Source: Saprospiraceae bacterium (GTDB lineage: Bacteria; Bacteroidota; Bacteroidia; Chitinophagales; Saprospiraceae). Taken from it: a stretch of DNA of 37,032 nucleotides. Shown here in pieces: positions 23,589 through 32,573 of the stretch. A program made the translations under genes and the position numbers. The notes beneath the pieces are model-generated. The model was given only the letters and a program-made list of their open reading frames with translations. It ran no database searches and had not been told where the DNA came from. The stretch is taken from positions 1 through 37,032 of the forward strand of contig JAHDFB010000032.1 in the NCBI GenBank assembly GCA_020628475.1. Direction: 5' to 3'. The stretch's first letter is position 1; each line of letters opens with the position of its first letter.

Positions 23589-26500
23589 ATGTTAGGTACG
23601 TCATTAGTGCGATCCTTTTTTGTTTTGTAACTCAAATAGGAATAGCACAATCGAATCAAACTTTAGGATTTAATTATCAGGCGGTTATCCGATCTGATCA
23701 AGGTAAAATTCTAAAGAATCAGGAAGTTGATTTGAAGATTCAACTTTTGCAACATGTAGAGAACGAAGAAGTCATTTATGAGGAATATCATCGATTAAAA
23801 TCAGATGATCTAGGCATCGTCAATACCGTCATTGGACGAGGTGAGAATAGATCTGGATCCTTTGATGATATCCCATGGAAATCTCAAAATATTTGGGTAA
23901 ATATTCTGATAGATGAGGATCTAGATGGAATATATTCTGAAAATAATTATGCTCAATTATTAGCGGTACCATATGCGATGTACGCGCGGCAAGCGGCGTC
24001 CCTAGATCGAGAAGGTGGAACCAGAAATGATATTCCTGATACGATACGAGGAAGTAAATATTGGCAACTAATAGGAAATCATATCAAAGAATCCATGGAT
24101 AATACGCTTGGAACGACCAATGAAGTGGATCTTGTTTTTATTACCTCTGATATAGAACGGGGCAAAATTAGCGCAGAAGGAGATGTTCAATTCTTACAGG
24201 ATCTCACTGTAGGAGGAACCATCGATGTGGAAGACATCGCTTATTTTCATTCTACCATTGAAGTATTTGGCGATATACAATTAAGTGGAAACATTACTGG
24301 TGAAAGCAATGCCTATTTCTATGAAAACTTGACCGTCGCACTTGATGTATTTATTGAGTCCAATCTCTATGTTACTGGAAATTCCGAGTTGTTTGGCGAT
24401 TTAGATGTTTTGAAGGGAGATGCAACGCTACATCAAAATTTAGAGGTGAAAGGGCTTAGTCTATTTAGCAATGAGACCAATTCGATGACCAAGGACGATG
24501 GATCTATTGTGATTGAAGGAGGCGTTGGCCTAGAGAAGAACTTAAATATGGGAGGAAATTTGTCGCAGGATGATCCCAGTGATGAAGTACGCATTGGTAA
24601 GACGCTTATTACGAATGAAACCCAAGCATTGGATAAGGACAGTGGAGCCTTGGTTGTAGAAGGCGGTGTCGGTGTTGAAAAGGATCTTTGGGTTGGAGGA
24701 GATCTCAATGTGGTAGGTGATTTGAAAGGATCAGGATTGGTTATTGATGGTAAGAGAAACGGCCCAGACGACGAATGGGATAGTTACCCAGTACAAGTAA
24801 CTGGTATTAATCAAGGAATTGCGGTCAGAACCCTAGAACCTCCGGATAGCGATAATAATTTCATCACTTTTTTTGATGAAAATTCAGAAGCTGTTGGACG
24901 TATCGAAGGGCAAACGAAAATTGATATTCTACAAAGTGAAGAATATATAATAGAGACAACTTTTCAAGCGGCAGCCATTGCCAGCTCTCTTGGATCGTTT
25001 GCTTCGCAAGCTGCATCTGATGCCAATCTAGCATTGGATGTAGGTGGTGTGGTGGTCGACTTTGCGAACCACCTACTGACCATCGTTGGAGCTGGATTTG
25101 GTGCTGTAGAAGGAGGCGCCGGATTGGGCGATCTGATCTGTGTAATTGCTATAGCCGTGATCGATTTAGCCTATTCTACCATTCAATTAGCCGGCGGCAT
25201 TGCCGGGAATTTTATTGATTTTACAGTAACAGCTTTTGATGCGACGGTAAATATTGGTAGTATTATTGCTTATCAAACACAGATATTTCGTAATTCTGGT
25301 TCAACCTTTTCCTCGGGCTCTGCAGATTATGCAGAATGGCTACCTAAGATGAATCCAGAAGATACATTTAAGCCGGGAGATGTAGTTGGAATCCGTTCGG
25401 GAAAGATAACAAAGAACATCAGCGATGCTGAAAAATTAATGGTGATCTCATCCGATCCCATTGTGCTAGGAAATATGCCTTTGAAATCGGAAGAACACTT
25501 GTATGAACGAGTTGCTTTCATGGGACAGGTTCCTGTCAAAGTAAACGGCCCCGTTCAATCTGGAGATTATTTAATAGCTGATGATCAAGGTCAAGGATTT
25601 TCAAAGGCCATTTCACCGGAAGATATATCGGTGGATCTCGTCGATAAAATCATAGGGGTTTCTTGGGGAAGCTCCGAATTACACGGAATAAATTACGTGA
25701 ATACGGCCATCGGTTTAGAACATAATGGCATGGTGCCTGTATTAAAAAATCAAGTCAATGAGTTGGATAAAATAAAAACTGAATTGGAAGAAGTGAAAAA
25801 GTATATGCTTGAGCGTGAAGAAATATTGGCGGAGCTGGTGCCCGGATATAGAGAAAGAATGTCCTTGGAACCTATAACTATAGATGAACAATTGATCGCT
25901 TCATCCAATAAGCAAAGGGAGTCTTTCACAGCAGAAGCTATACATCAAGAGTTTCAAGAAAATAATCTTTTTGGTTTAGTAGACGCTTATACCCAAGAAC
26001 GACACGGTGATCGATATGTGCCAAGCATGGATAATGCTCAAATAATGTCGATGATCAATAAAATAGATTCAGAGCATTCCTTAGATCTTTCCATCTTTAA
26101 TAGTTCGATGGCGGGACCTTTTGATGGAATAGAAGATGTGGCAAATGATATTTTGAATAAAGATTATATAGCTGATTTTAAATCAGCAATAACCTCGGCT
26201 GTCAGCTCAGCCGTTCAAGAAGTCGCCGATCAAATATTGCTAGTAAAACAACAAATGTTGGATGATATTGCTTCTGGAGCAGATTTTACCCCGAATGAAA
26301 AAACAATGTTGGATGAAAAGCTCAATGAGATTCTACCCATTTTTGATTTAATGGAAAATTCTGGACAACTGGTCAACGATGTCATTTCCGGAATATTTGA
26401 AATTATCGATGATGCGGCCTGTGCCATTTGCAATGAAATAGACGCCTTACCCGTACATCCGGATGACATTGTGGATTATATCAATATTCCGGTAGAATTC

Positions 26501-26725
26501 ACGTTGGAAGTGATTGATTTCTTTGTTGGAACCTTAGATGAAATAAGAAACTTAGAAATCGGAGCTGAAGTGTGCTTTTTAGGTGAATGTGGTGGGTTTA
26601 GTATTAATCCTTTTGAAGATATCATTCCTGATTTGGATTTAGATGTCAATGATTTTCCATTCGTAGATAATAAACAAATCAATATTCAATTTCCGGACTT
26701 ATGTCAATCAATCAACTGTAATTAA
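23585..26725 (+). CDS. Large secreted fibre-like protein
   Basis: A 1046-residue protein with a signal peptide (about 1-21). The N-terminal domain is one frequent in Bacteroidota surface proteins: FNYQAVIRSDQGKIL, then DLGIVNTVIGRGENRSGSF, then LLAVPYAMYARQAA. Residues about 190-390 are beta-repeat rich, including two units 48 residues apart (KDDGSIVIEGGVGLEKNL and KDSGALVVEGGVGVEKDL) reminiscent of tail-fibre or adhesin shafts. A strongly hydrophobic Ala/Gly-rich stretch covers about 455-560. Next comes a SADYAEWLP domain (about 577-705) with GDVVGIRSGKI and VAFMGQVPVKVNG. The C-terminal third is acidic and helical. There is no T9SS tail. It probably acts at the cell surface; the partner is unknown. 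Confidence 0.8.
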   Translation: MNVRYVISAILFCFVTQIGIAQSNQTLGFNYQAVIRSDQGKILKNQEVDLKIQLLQHVENEEVIYEEYHRLKSDDLGIVNTVIGRGENRSGSFDDIPWKSQNIWVNILIDEDLDGIYSENNYAQLLAVPYAMYARQAASLDREGGTRNDIPDTIRGSKYWQLIGNHIKESMDNTLGTTNEVDLVFITSDIERGKISAEGDVQFLQDLTVGGTIDVEDIAYFHSTIEVFGDIQLSGNITGESNAYFYENLTVALDVFIESNLYVTGNSELFGDLDVLKGDATLHQNLEVKGLSLFSNETNSMTKDDGSIVIEGGVGLEKNLNMGGNLSQDDPSDEVRIGKTLITNETQALDKDSGALVVEGGVGVEKDLWVGGDLNVVGDLKGSGLVIDGKRNGPDDEWDSYPVQVTGINQGIAVRTLEPPDSDNNFITFFDENSEAVGRIEGQTKIDILQSEEYIIETTFQAAAIASSLGSFASQAASDANLALDVGGVVVDFANHLLTIVGAGFGAVEGGAGLGDLICVIAIAVIDLAYSTIQLAGGIAGNFIDFTVTAFDATVNIGSIIAYQTQIFRNSGSTFSSGSADYAEWLPKMNPEDTFKPGDVVGIRSGKITKNISDAEKLMVISSDPIVLGNMPLKSEEHLYERVAFMGQVPVKVNGPVQSGDYLIADDQGQGFSKAISPEDISVDLVDKIIGVSWGSSELHGINYVNTAIGLEHNGMVPVLKNQVNELDKIKTELEEVKKYMLEREEILAELVPGYRERMSLEPITIDEQLIASSNKQRESFTAEAIHQEFQENNLFGLVDAYTQERHGDRYVPSMDNAQIMSMINKIDSEHSLDLSIFNSSMAGPFDGIEDVANDILNKDYIADFKSAITSAVSSAVQEVADQILLVKQQMLDDIASGADFTPNEKTMLDEKLNEILPIFDLMENSGQLVNDVISGIFEIIDDAACAICNEIDALPVHPDDIVDYINIPVEFTLEVIDFFVGTLDEIRNLEIGAEVCFLGECGGFSINPFEDIIPDLDLDVNDFPFVDNKQINIQFPDLCQSINCN

Positions 26726-26750
26726 TTTCTCTCTTCTTAAAAAATCAATA

Positions 26751-27200
26751 ATGAAAAAAATAATATTATTCTTCGCTATATTTTTAGCTGTACAACATCT
26801 TAGTGCTCAAGACGTTTCTTCTGCGAAAGCACGAAAAATCAACGAATTAATTCAAGTACTTGGCTCGGAAGAGCAATATCAGTCATTTATCAATGTTGGC
26901 TTGGAAAATCTTGTAGCTAAATATGGCTCTCAACTTGCTGAAACAGATAAGCAAATTCTGCGAGAAGAAGCCATTCAGTTGGTTCGAACCTTCATGGAAA
27001 ATGATATGAAACGTATTTATGATAAATACTTGACGGAAAAGGAGATTGATGATTTGATTGCATTTTATTCTAGCGACACAGGCCGCAGATTTCGTCAAAT
27101 TCAGCCGATGATATCCCAAGAAATAAATCAGGTGATGTTGACGAAATATTTGAATGATTTTAAAGAGATTATTGCAGCAAGGTTAACGAGTAAAAAATAG
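26751..27200 (+). CDS. DUF2059 family secreted protein
   Basis: A 149-residue protein with a signal peptide (about 1-19, ending HLSAQ) and a helical DUF2059 domain whose signature lies at about 85-107: YDKYLTEKEIDDLIAFYSSD, then TGRRF. The family is exported and of unknown function. It follows the large secreted protein after 25 bases with no terminator visible between, so it may be the third gene of that operon. Thirty bases after its stop comes repeat copy C on the opposite strand. Confidence 0.85.
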   Translation: MKKIILFFAIFLAVQHLSAQDVSSAKARKINELIQVLGSEEQYQSFINVGLENLVAKYGSQLAETDKQILREEAIQLVRTFMENDMKRIYDKYLTEKEIDDLIAFYSSDTGRRFRQIQPMISQEINQVMLTKYLNDFKEIIAARLTSKK

Positions 27201-27230
27201 CACAATTATAGCCATCAGGACAGGACATTC

Positions 27231-27334
27231 GCGTGAAGGATTGCAGCGGAATGCACGGAAGCCTTGGCGCAGCAAGGCTGAGTACATTAATAGCGGAAAG
27301 CCTGACCTGACAGCTTGACTGGAAGGGCACGCCC
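27231..27334 (-). repeat. Intergenic repeat, copy C
   Basis: Third copy, inverted relative to copies A and B. Read on the minus strand it starts GGGCGTGCCC, has the GGTCAGGCTTTCCGCTA core and ends with the shared 29-base block. Its variable hairpin is the best of the three: AGCCTTG (260-266 in 27,2xx numbering) pairs perfectly with CAAGGCT (273-279). That stem differs in sequence from the one in copy A while keeping the fold, the pattern expected for a structure maintained by selection. Confidence 0.85.
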
Positions 27335-27539
27335 TAAAGGAAGTGTGTTAAATGTTGCTTGTGGTCATGGAAGAAATGCGCCCCCTTTAGCCAGAATAGA
27401 TTTTGACGTCACAGGAATGGATCAAATGAAAACGATCGCGGAAAAGCAATCTGTACAGTTGAGTGGAATTCAGACAGATTATATCGATCACTGCGCTGGT
27501 GTTGATCGCTCCCGATGTTTTTTAGAAGAAATATAGTAA
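27335..27539 (+). pseudogene. Remnant of a SAM-dependent methyltransferase gene
   Basis: The plus-strand frame from the end of repeat copy C encodes VLNVACGHGRNAPPLA, then DFDVTGMDQ and GIQTDYID. This is motif I and motif II of a class I methyltransferase of the TehB/type 11 kind (usual form LDLGCGTGRNALxLA...GFDVTGVD). Only about 60 residues remain. The first 30-40 residues of the domain are missing and their place is taken by the repeat. The frame stops after CFLEEI, before the rest of the fold. An open frame begins inside the repeat, but it is not a plausible protein. A broken gene is by far the best reading. Confidence 0.65.
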
Positions 27540-27612
27540 AGGCTATTTGGCGAGTTTTGCGGCCTTTATCCTAGGAATAATGTCGATGACAGGATATGGA
27601 CGAATTGGTAGT

Positions 27613-30087
27613 CTACAATTTATAGGATAAGGTAGCATAGAAAGAACGCCCTTCAGAAGGAATAATCCCAGGTCCGGGATATCCTGTGGCGCGTCTTGTG
27701 AAATAGGATTCATTGAACAAATTATTGACGCCAACTTGAAGTCCCAAGTTTTTAATCCGATAACTCATCGAAAAATCTACAATGGAATAGCTAGGTATTT
27801 CTCCAATAATTCCACTTCGATTATCTCCATCAGGAGCAGCTGGAGAATTTTGGACATCGGTAAATTGAGACGAAACATAACCAAATTGTACCGTGCTGAG
27901 AAAATCTCGATAACCCAATTGTAAACCTGTTTTGAGGTTGATGAAAGGAATAAATTCGACTTGCTTACCAACGACGTTATTCTCTTCACTACGTAAATAT
28001 CGAGAATGCGTCAAAGCCGTATTCGTAAACCAATTAAACTTCAATTGTTCTTTTTGAGGAAAATAGATTTCTTTGATATTGAAATCGATAAGTGATTCAA
28101 CTCCTGAAATCAAGGCGGTACCGATATTCTTTCTTACACGATTGGCACGATTATCCAATATAACTCCGATGCGGTCATTATAGTAGATATTGTAAAATCC
28201 CACATCATAACTCATCTTTTTCTTCCATTGTCCCCTCCATCCAACATCTGCCGTAAATCCAGTTTCATCACTGATATCTGGATCAACAATAAACGTAGGA
28301 CTGACCACTCGGATATCACTGAAAGTGACCGAACGATAATTCTGCGAAATATTCGCATACCAGTTGATAGAAGTTCTCGCTTTGTAACTCAATCCTACAC
28401 CAGCCAAAGCAAAATATCTCGGTAAAATTCGATCTTCTTGATTTAATATATTGGCAATCGGATTATTGGCATTATCAAAGATCACTTGATTATACTGCCC
28501 ATGACTTTCAGTTCGAATATATTCTAGTCGTAAACCCGGGGTAATGGACAGTCTTGGATTGAGGTAAAAGATTTGCTCCGTAAATAAGGCAATATTGGTA
28601 TTCGGGAAAATAAATTCGGATTGGTTGGCATAATCCGGAAAATCGTCCGTTCTTGCTTCAAAATCCGGGTCGATGCCCGTACTACCAGGACCTTGGAACG
28701 ACTGATTTCTTGATCGAAAGAATTTAGCGCCTATCAAACCGATTGATTTACGATCTAAGGTGAGATATTCAAACAAATATTTCGCTTCCAAACCACCGTT
28801 GACAAACCTTCCTTTAATCAAATCTCGTGGAGAAATATAACTCCCATCCGGTCTCTGTTCATCGAGTGCTGTAATCGGATTTTGATTCAATTCTACCGGA
28901 TTTCCTCGATATCCAAGCGAATATCTGGAGGCATTCAATCCAAAAGCTCGAACGCTCAAACGGCTTTTAAGACTGATGTCATATTCGTATTTGATATTGA
29001 ATAGAGACCAATTGACGTCAAACCAATTTCGATCTCTTGTACTTAGACGAGGTGTTTCTTCAAACATCTTATCTGTCAATCCACCGGCCTGCTTCGCTAG
29101 ATAATTATAATAGCTATAATCAGCCGATATATGACTTCGTTTATTGATTCGATAATTTAGATTGATGAAGGCATTATGAGCTGTAAAGTCCGAATTGTTA
29201 CGATAGCCATCACCCTGTTTGTAATTGTAATAACTATTGACGGATAATTTCTTGTGATTAAAGCCAATACGATTGAAACTATTAAAGAAATTGAAAGAGC
29301 CTACTGTTTGATTCGATTCAATTTCCCAACGCTTAAAACTCGGAATGCGTTTCGTTTTGAAATTAATTAATCCTCCAAACTGCGTTCCGTATTGTAAAGA
29401 ACTGGCACCGCGAATCACTTGAATCTGTTCCAAGGCTTCTGCAGGTGGCGTGTAGTAGTTTTCTGGATATCCTAAAACATCGGCACTAATGTCATAACCA
29501 TTTTGCCTTGTATTAAAGTTGGATGTCCGATTCGGATCCAATCCACGGCCACCGATCGAAAGTTGTAATCCACCATCACTGCCCTCATAAATGTTCAAAC
29601 CTGCAATTTGCGAAAAAACCTGCCGACTGTTATTACTAGCAAAGTTTCCCTGTAACAATTCTAGAATGATCACCTCGGTTTTTTTACCAGCATAAATGGA
29701 GGTACCTTGATAATCTTTTAATTGACGCAATGCGAATATTTCCTTCCGCTTGGCGGCAATTTCAATCGTGCTGAGCTCGATTTGAGGTTCTTCCAATACG
29801 ATGGTCAGAAAGGTGTCTCGCTGAATATTAAGAGCGATTATTTGGCTCTTAAAACCCATGGAAATAATACTTAGTTCATGCAAGCCTTCGGACATGTTTT
29901 CAAACAAAAAGATACCATTTGCCTTAGTTTCAATGAGTCGATTCGTTTGTTGGTCAAATATGATCGCCTCCGATATTGCTTGATCGTTCGTTGCGTTTTT
30001 AACAATGCCTTCGACCCGCCATTGACCCGATAGTAATTCTGGGAAAAGCAACAATCCAAGCAGTAATATGAAGTAAGCCTTATTCAT
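27613..30087 (-). CDS. TonB-dependent receptor, FecA-like
   Basis: An 824-residue outer-membrane receptor. A signal peptide (about 1-21) precedes a carboxypeptidase-regulatory-like domain (about 24-105), then a plug domain with SQIAGLNIYEGSDGG, GGRGLDPNR and IQVIRGASSLQYGTQFGG, then a 22-strand-type barrel to the end (FYATLSYKL). The plug resembles FecA-type ferric-citrate receptors. It overlaps the HTTM gene by eight bases (ATGAATAA) and is the last gene of a four-gene operon with DUF4856, imelysin and HTTM proteins. In Bacteroidota that set is linked to iron uptake. The exact ligand cannot be read from sequence. Confidence 0.9.
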   Translation of the reverse strand: MNKAYFILLLGLLLFPELLSGQWRVEGIVKNATNDQAISEAIIFDQQTNRLIETKANGIFLFENMSEGLHELSIISMGFKSQIIALNIQRDTFLTIVLEEPQIELSTIEIAAKRKEIFALRQLKDYQGTSIYAGKKTEVIILELLQGNFASNNSRQVFSQIAGLNIYEGSDGGLQLSIGGRGLDPNRTSNFNTRQNGYDISADVLGYPENYYTPPAEALEQIQVIRGASSLQYGTQFGGLINFKTKRIPSFKRWEIESNQTVGSFNFFNSFNRIGFNHKKLSVNSYYNYKQGDGYRNNSDFTAHNAFINLNYRINKRSHISADYSYYNYLAKQAGGLTDKMFEETPRLSTRDRNWFDVNWSLFNIKYEYDISLKSRLSVRAFGLNASRYSLGYRGNPVELNQNPITALDEQRPDGSYISPRDLIKGRFVNGGLEAKYLFEYLTLDRKSIGLIGAKFFRSRNQSFQGPGSTGIDPDFEARTDDFPDYANQSEFIFPNTNIALFTEQIFYLNPRLSITPGLRLEYIRTESHGQYNQVIFDNANNPIANILNQEDRILPRYFALAGVGLSYKARTSINWYANISQNYRSVTFSDIRVVSPTFIVDPDISDETGFTADVGWRGQWKKKMSYDVGFYNIYYNDRIGVILDNRANRVRKNIGTALISGVESLIDFNIKEIYFPQKEQLKFNWFTNTALTHSRYLRSEENNVVGKQVEFIPFINLKTGLQLGYRDFLSTVQFGYVSSQFTDVQNSPAAPDGDNRSGIIGEIPSYSIVDFSMSYRIKNLGLQVGVNNLFNESYFTRRATGYPGPGIIPSEGRSFYATLSYKL

Positions 30088-31435
30088 TCAGCGGCAATAT
30101 TAATTCATTATAGTCAGAGTTTTGATCTACCTGTAGTAAATCAATGTCATCTTTGACATAAGTTTGACTCATTCGCCCATTTAGAGCGGCATAACTCTCC
30201 ACAAAAACCTGAATATGCTCATGTCCTTGAGCAGCAAAATGCTCACCAAGATGATGGGCATATTCAATGATAAAATCGACTTGAGTGGACATTTGTTTTT
30301 CTTGGAAAGCTGTTAGAAAATCATCGTTTTCAACATAAAATCGTTTACCCGTTTGGGCATTGACGATCTTGAAATTAGCATAGCCCGTTTTCTCCATAAG
30401 CATGACGCGCCAAGAAAAACGATAGCCCAATTCATTCCAATAAATATTACCTGGGTAAACCAAATACCTCAGTGGGAATAGAATTTGAATACTAAAAAAG
30501 AGTATGAGGACAGCGGCTCTTAAACGGTGCCATTTATTGGCCCCAAACCGCCATGTTTTTTTATTATTAAATCTATGGATGTTGATCGAGAGTAAATTTG
30601 ATAAACGATTCAATATAGATTGATGAAATGAAGGGCTAAAGAAGATCAAGGTGGAAAAAATCATGATAAATGGAAACATTCCGATGGGAAAGAGCACCCG
30701 TGTGAGAACATGAAAAATAACCACCATGGCAAAGGCAAAAACTCTGGTTCGTTTATTCAGTAAAAAGAAGACAATGGTCAAATCATAGATGGCTCCTCCC
30801 CAGCTAAACAGATAGTGCATCCAGCGTTCATGCATTAAAAATCCAATAAGAGGCGTTTCAAATTTGACCGGTAACCAGAGCGTCAAGGGCATCGCATTGA
30901 ACAACCAATCATGATTTAATTTGGCGAGACCCGCATAGATATATACGATGGCCAACAGCAACTTTATCGAATCCACCGTCCATTGGGGAACATATTCAGC
31001 AGCAATATGATCGCCTCTTCGAGCATCCCAAGAAAAATAGCGATGCATGGGTAGGAAGATCAGTAAGAAACTTAATATAGATATAAAGTAGTAATGATTG
31101 AGATAGGTTGTTTTATCCAATAACTCTATATACGTGAACAAGATAAAAAACATACTGATGGCCCATCGGTAATAAAAACCAATCATTACAGCGAGTGCTG
31201 ATAATGCTGCTGCAATAAATAAGACATAGATCCAATTTCCTGGAGGTATTTGCACCCATTCAAATCCATAATAATGAAAGTGAAAACTAGGTTCTAGATA
31301 AAGTTTTTCAATCCATCCATTCCACCAGAATCGAACCAGACTTACGAACATTAGAAAACCAAATAAAATACGAAAGACCGCAAGCGGTGCGGCCTTTGTA
31401 ACTTTAGCTCTATAATTTCTTAATAATGTATTCAA
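30080..31435 (-). CDS. HTTM-domain membrane protein (vitamin K gamma-carboxylase-like)
   Basis: A 451-residue protein with several membrane helices in the first 340 residues and a soluble C-terminal part. The start (APLAVFRILFGFLMFVSLVRF) and the loop motif FLPMHRYFSWDARR are typical of bacterial HTTM proteins, which are distant relatives of vitamin K-dependent gamma-carboxylase. The bacterial function is not known. Here it sits between an imelysin-like lipoprotein (20 bases upstream) and a TonB receptor (8-base overlap), which suggests a role in metal uptake or in modifying a protein of that system. Confidence 0.88.
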   Translation of the reverse strand: MNTLLRNYRAKVTKAAPLAVFRILFGFLMFVSLVRFWWNGWIEKLYLEPSFHFHYYGFEWVQIPPGNWIYVLFIAAALSALAVMIGFYYRWAISMFFILFTYIELLDKTTYLNHYYFISILSFLLIFLPMHRYFSWDARRGDHIAAEYVPQWTVDSIKLLLAIVYIYAGLAKLNHDWLFNAMPLTLWLPVKFETPLIGFLMHERWMHYLFSWGGAIYDLTIVFFLLNKRTRVFAFAMVVIFHVLTRVLFPIGMFPFIMIFSTLIFFSPSFHQSILNRLSNLLSINIHRFNNKKTWRFGANKWHRLRAAVLILFFSIQILFPLRYLVYPGNIYWNELGYRFSWRVMLMEKTGYANFKIVNAQTGKRFYVENDDFLTAFQEKQMSTQVDFIIEYAHHLGEHFAAQGHEHIQVFVESYAALNGRMSQTYVKDDIDLLQVDQNSDYNELILPLNE

Positions 31436-31455
31436 AGGAAAAATGAAATTAATGA

Positions 31456-32562
31456 TTAATCACCGTCGGCATCGACATAATCAATCTGAACACAAAATTG
31501 CTTCATCATATCCACTTTCAGTAAAACTATGGCTTTTTGAATTTCATCATATACCGTCAATACAGCTATAAAATCATCGTCTACCAAAGCCTTTAAATCA
31601 TCTTGTAAATGTTCCTCGGCCGCAGATGCTGCTATGGCCCATTGATCATTAATGGCTTTCTTTAGATCAGTGCCTTCTGTTAATCCCTGTACATAGTCCA
31701 AATAAACGTCAAGACTTGGGCCTTCTGTACTTCCGTCAAAGCTCACTCCATTGAAAAATTGTTGAACACTTTTAAAGGCTTCATCAAATAATAGTTTACT
31801 ATAATTTCGGGAATAGACTGCTTCAACGGATTGCCCATTGGCGCTACCACTAAACACCCCTGCCGGAATACCCAATTTCCCTGCCCGAAAAAACTTTTCA
31901 TAATAAAACATGAAATCGTTCGCCATTTTATCGAAGGAGGCAGTAGCAGAACTTCCACTATTGGCAATAAATTCTGCTCGGTAGGCTCCTTTCCAGTCAT
32001 TGAGAACGGCTTCGCTTAAAGACGTTAGGTTGGATACGATATCAATAATGTATTGTTGATAAGCGTCTTCAGTAATAATTGCAATGACGGATGCTGCATC
32101 ATCCGCTACCCCGAAGAACAAATAATCCAAGGCAGGAAATCCTTGCGCATCAAAATTAGAAGGTAGCATTAGATTATATACGCCACTACTGATATTCGAT
32201 TCGATGAGCTCCGTATCGCTTGGATAAATGTTGGTATATTTCCTGATTTCATTGGTTTCCGCCTGACCAATGGCAAACATCGATACGTGCTGCCAGCTCT
32301 TATAGGCGGACAACCAGTTATCTTTTAGCAGATCGAATTGTTCCAATGAGGAATCATCATAAAAAATAGTCACTTGATCTGATAAAGATTGGAGATCGGA
32401 TACATACTGTTCATAAGCTGGGATAATAATGTCATCAGCCCAAAAAGTAAGCACTTCCGAACGGTCAAATTCGTCGGTAAACATTCTTTTCTTCTCCGTT
32501 TCACAACATGAGAAGAAAAGAACAATGGTTAATATAGAGATGGTATAATGAATACCTTTCAT
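31456..32562 (-). CDS. Imelysin-like (peptidase M75 / EfeO-related) lipoprotein
   Basis: A 368-residue lipoprotein with a signal peptide ending at FFSCC (lipidated C19 or C20). It has the helical imelysin fold, seen in FWADDIIIPAYEQYVSDLQSL and the GFPALDYLFFG segment (about 137-147). In metal-binding imelysins that segment is GxHxxE; here His and Glu are replaced by Pro and Asp, so the classical metal site is lost. Similar variants occur, as far as I recall, in Bacteroidota imelysins encoded beside HTTM and TonB receptors. It is likely the periplasmic or surface binding component of the uptake system. It lies 11 bases after the DUF4856 gene. Confidence 0.88.
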   Translation of the reverse strand: MKGIHYTISILTIVLFFSCCETEKKRMFTDEFDRSEVLTFWADDIIIPAYEQYVSDLQSLSDQVTIFYDDSSLEQFDLLKDNWLSAYKSWQHVSMFAIGQAETNEIRKYTNIYPSDTELIESNISSGVYNLMLPSNFDAQGFPALDYLFFGVADDAASVIAIITEDAYQQYIIDIVSNLTSLSEAVLNDWKGAYRAEFIANSGSSATASFDKMANDFMFYYEKFFRAGKLGIPAGVFSGSANGQSVEAVYSRNYSKLLFDEAFKSVQQFFNGVSFDGSTEGPSLDVYLDYVQGLTEGTDLKKAINDQWAIAASAAEEHLQDDLKALVDDDFIAVLTVYDEIQKAIVLLKVDMMKQFCVQIDYVDADGD

Positions 32563-32573
32563 ATGATGTCGGT

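Noticed and set aside
27315-27536. Intact methyltransferase gene
   Set aside because: The frame starts inside the repeat and covers only SAM motifs I and II; the rest of the fold is absent.
27537-27568. Hairpin TAAAGGC/GCCTTTA as terminator of the TonB-receptor operon
   Set aside because: The stem is only seven bases with an 18-base loop and no clear T-tract on the minus strand.
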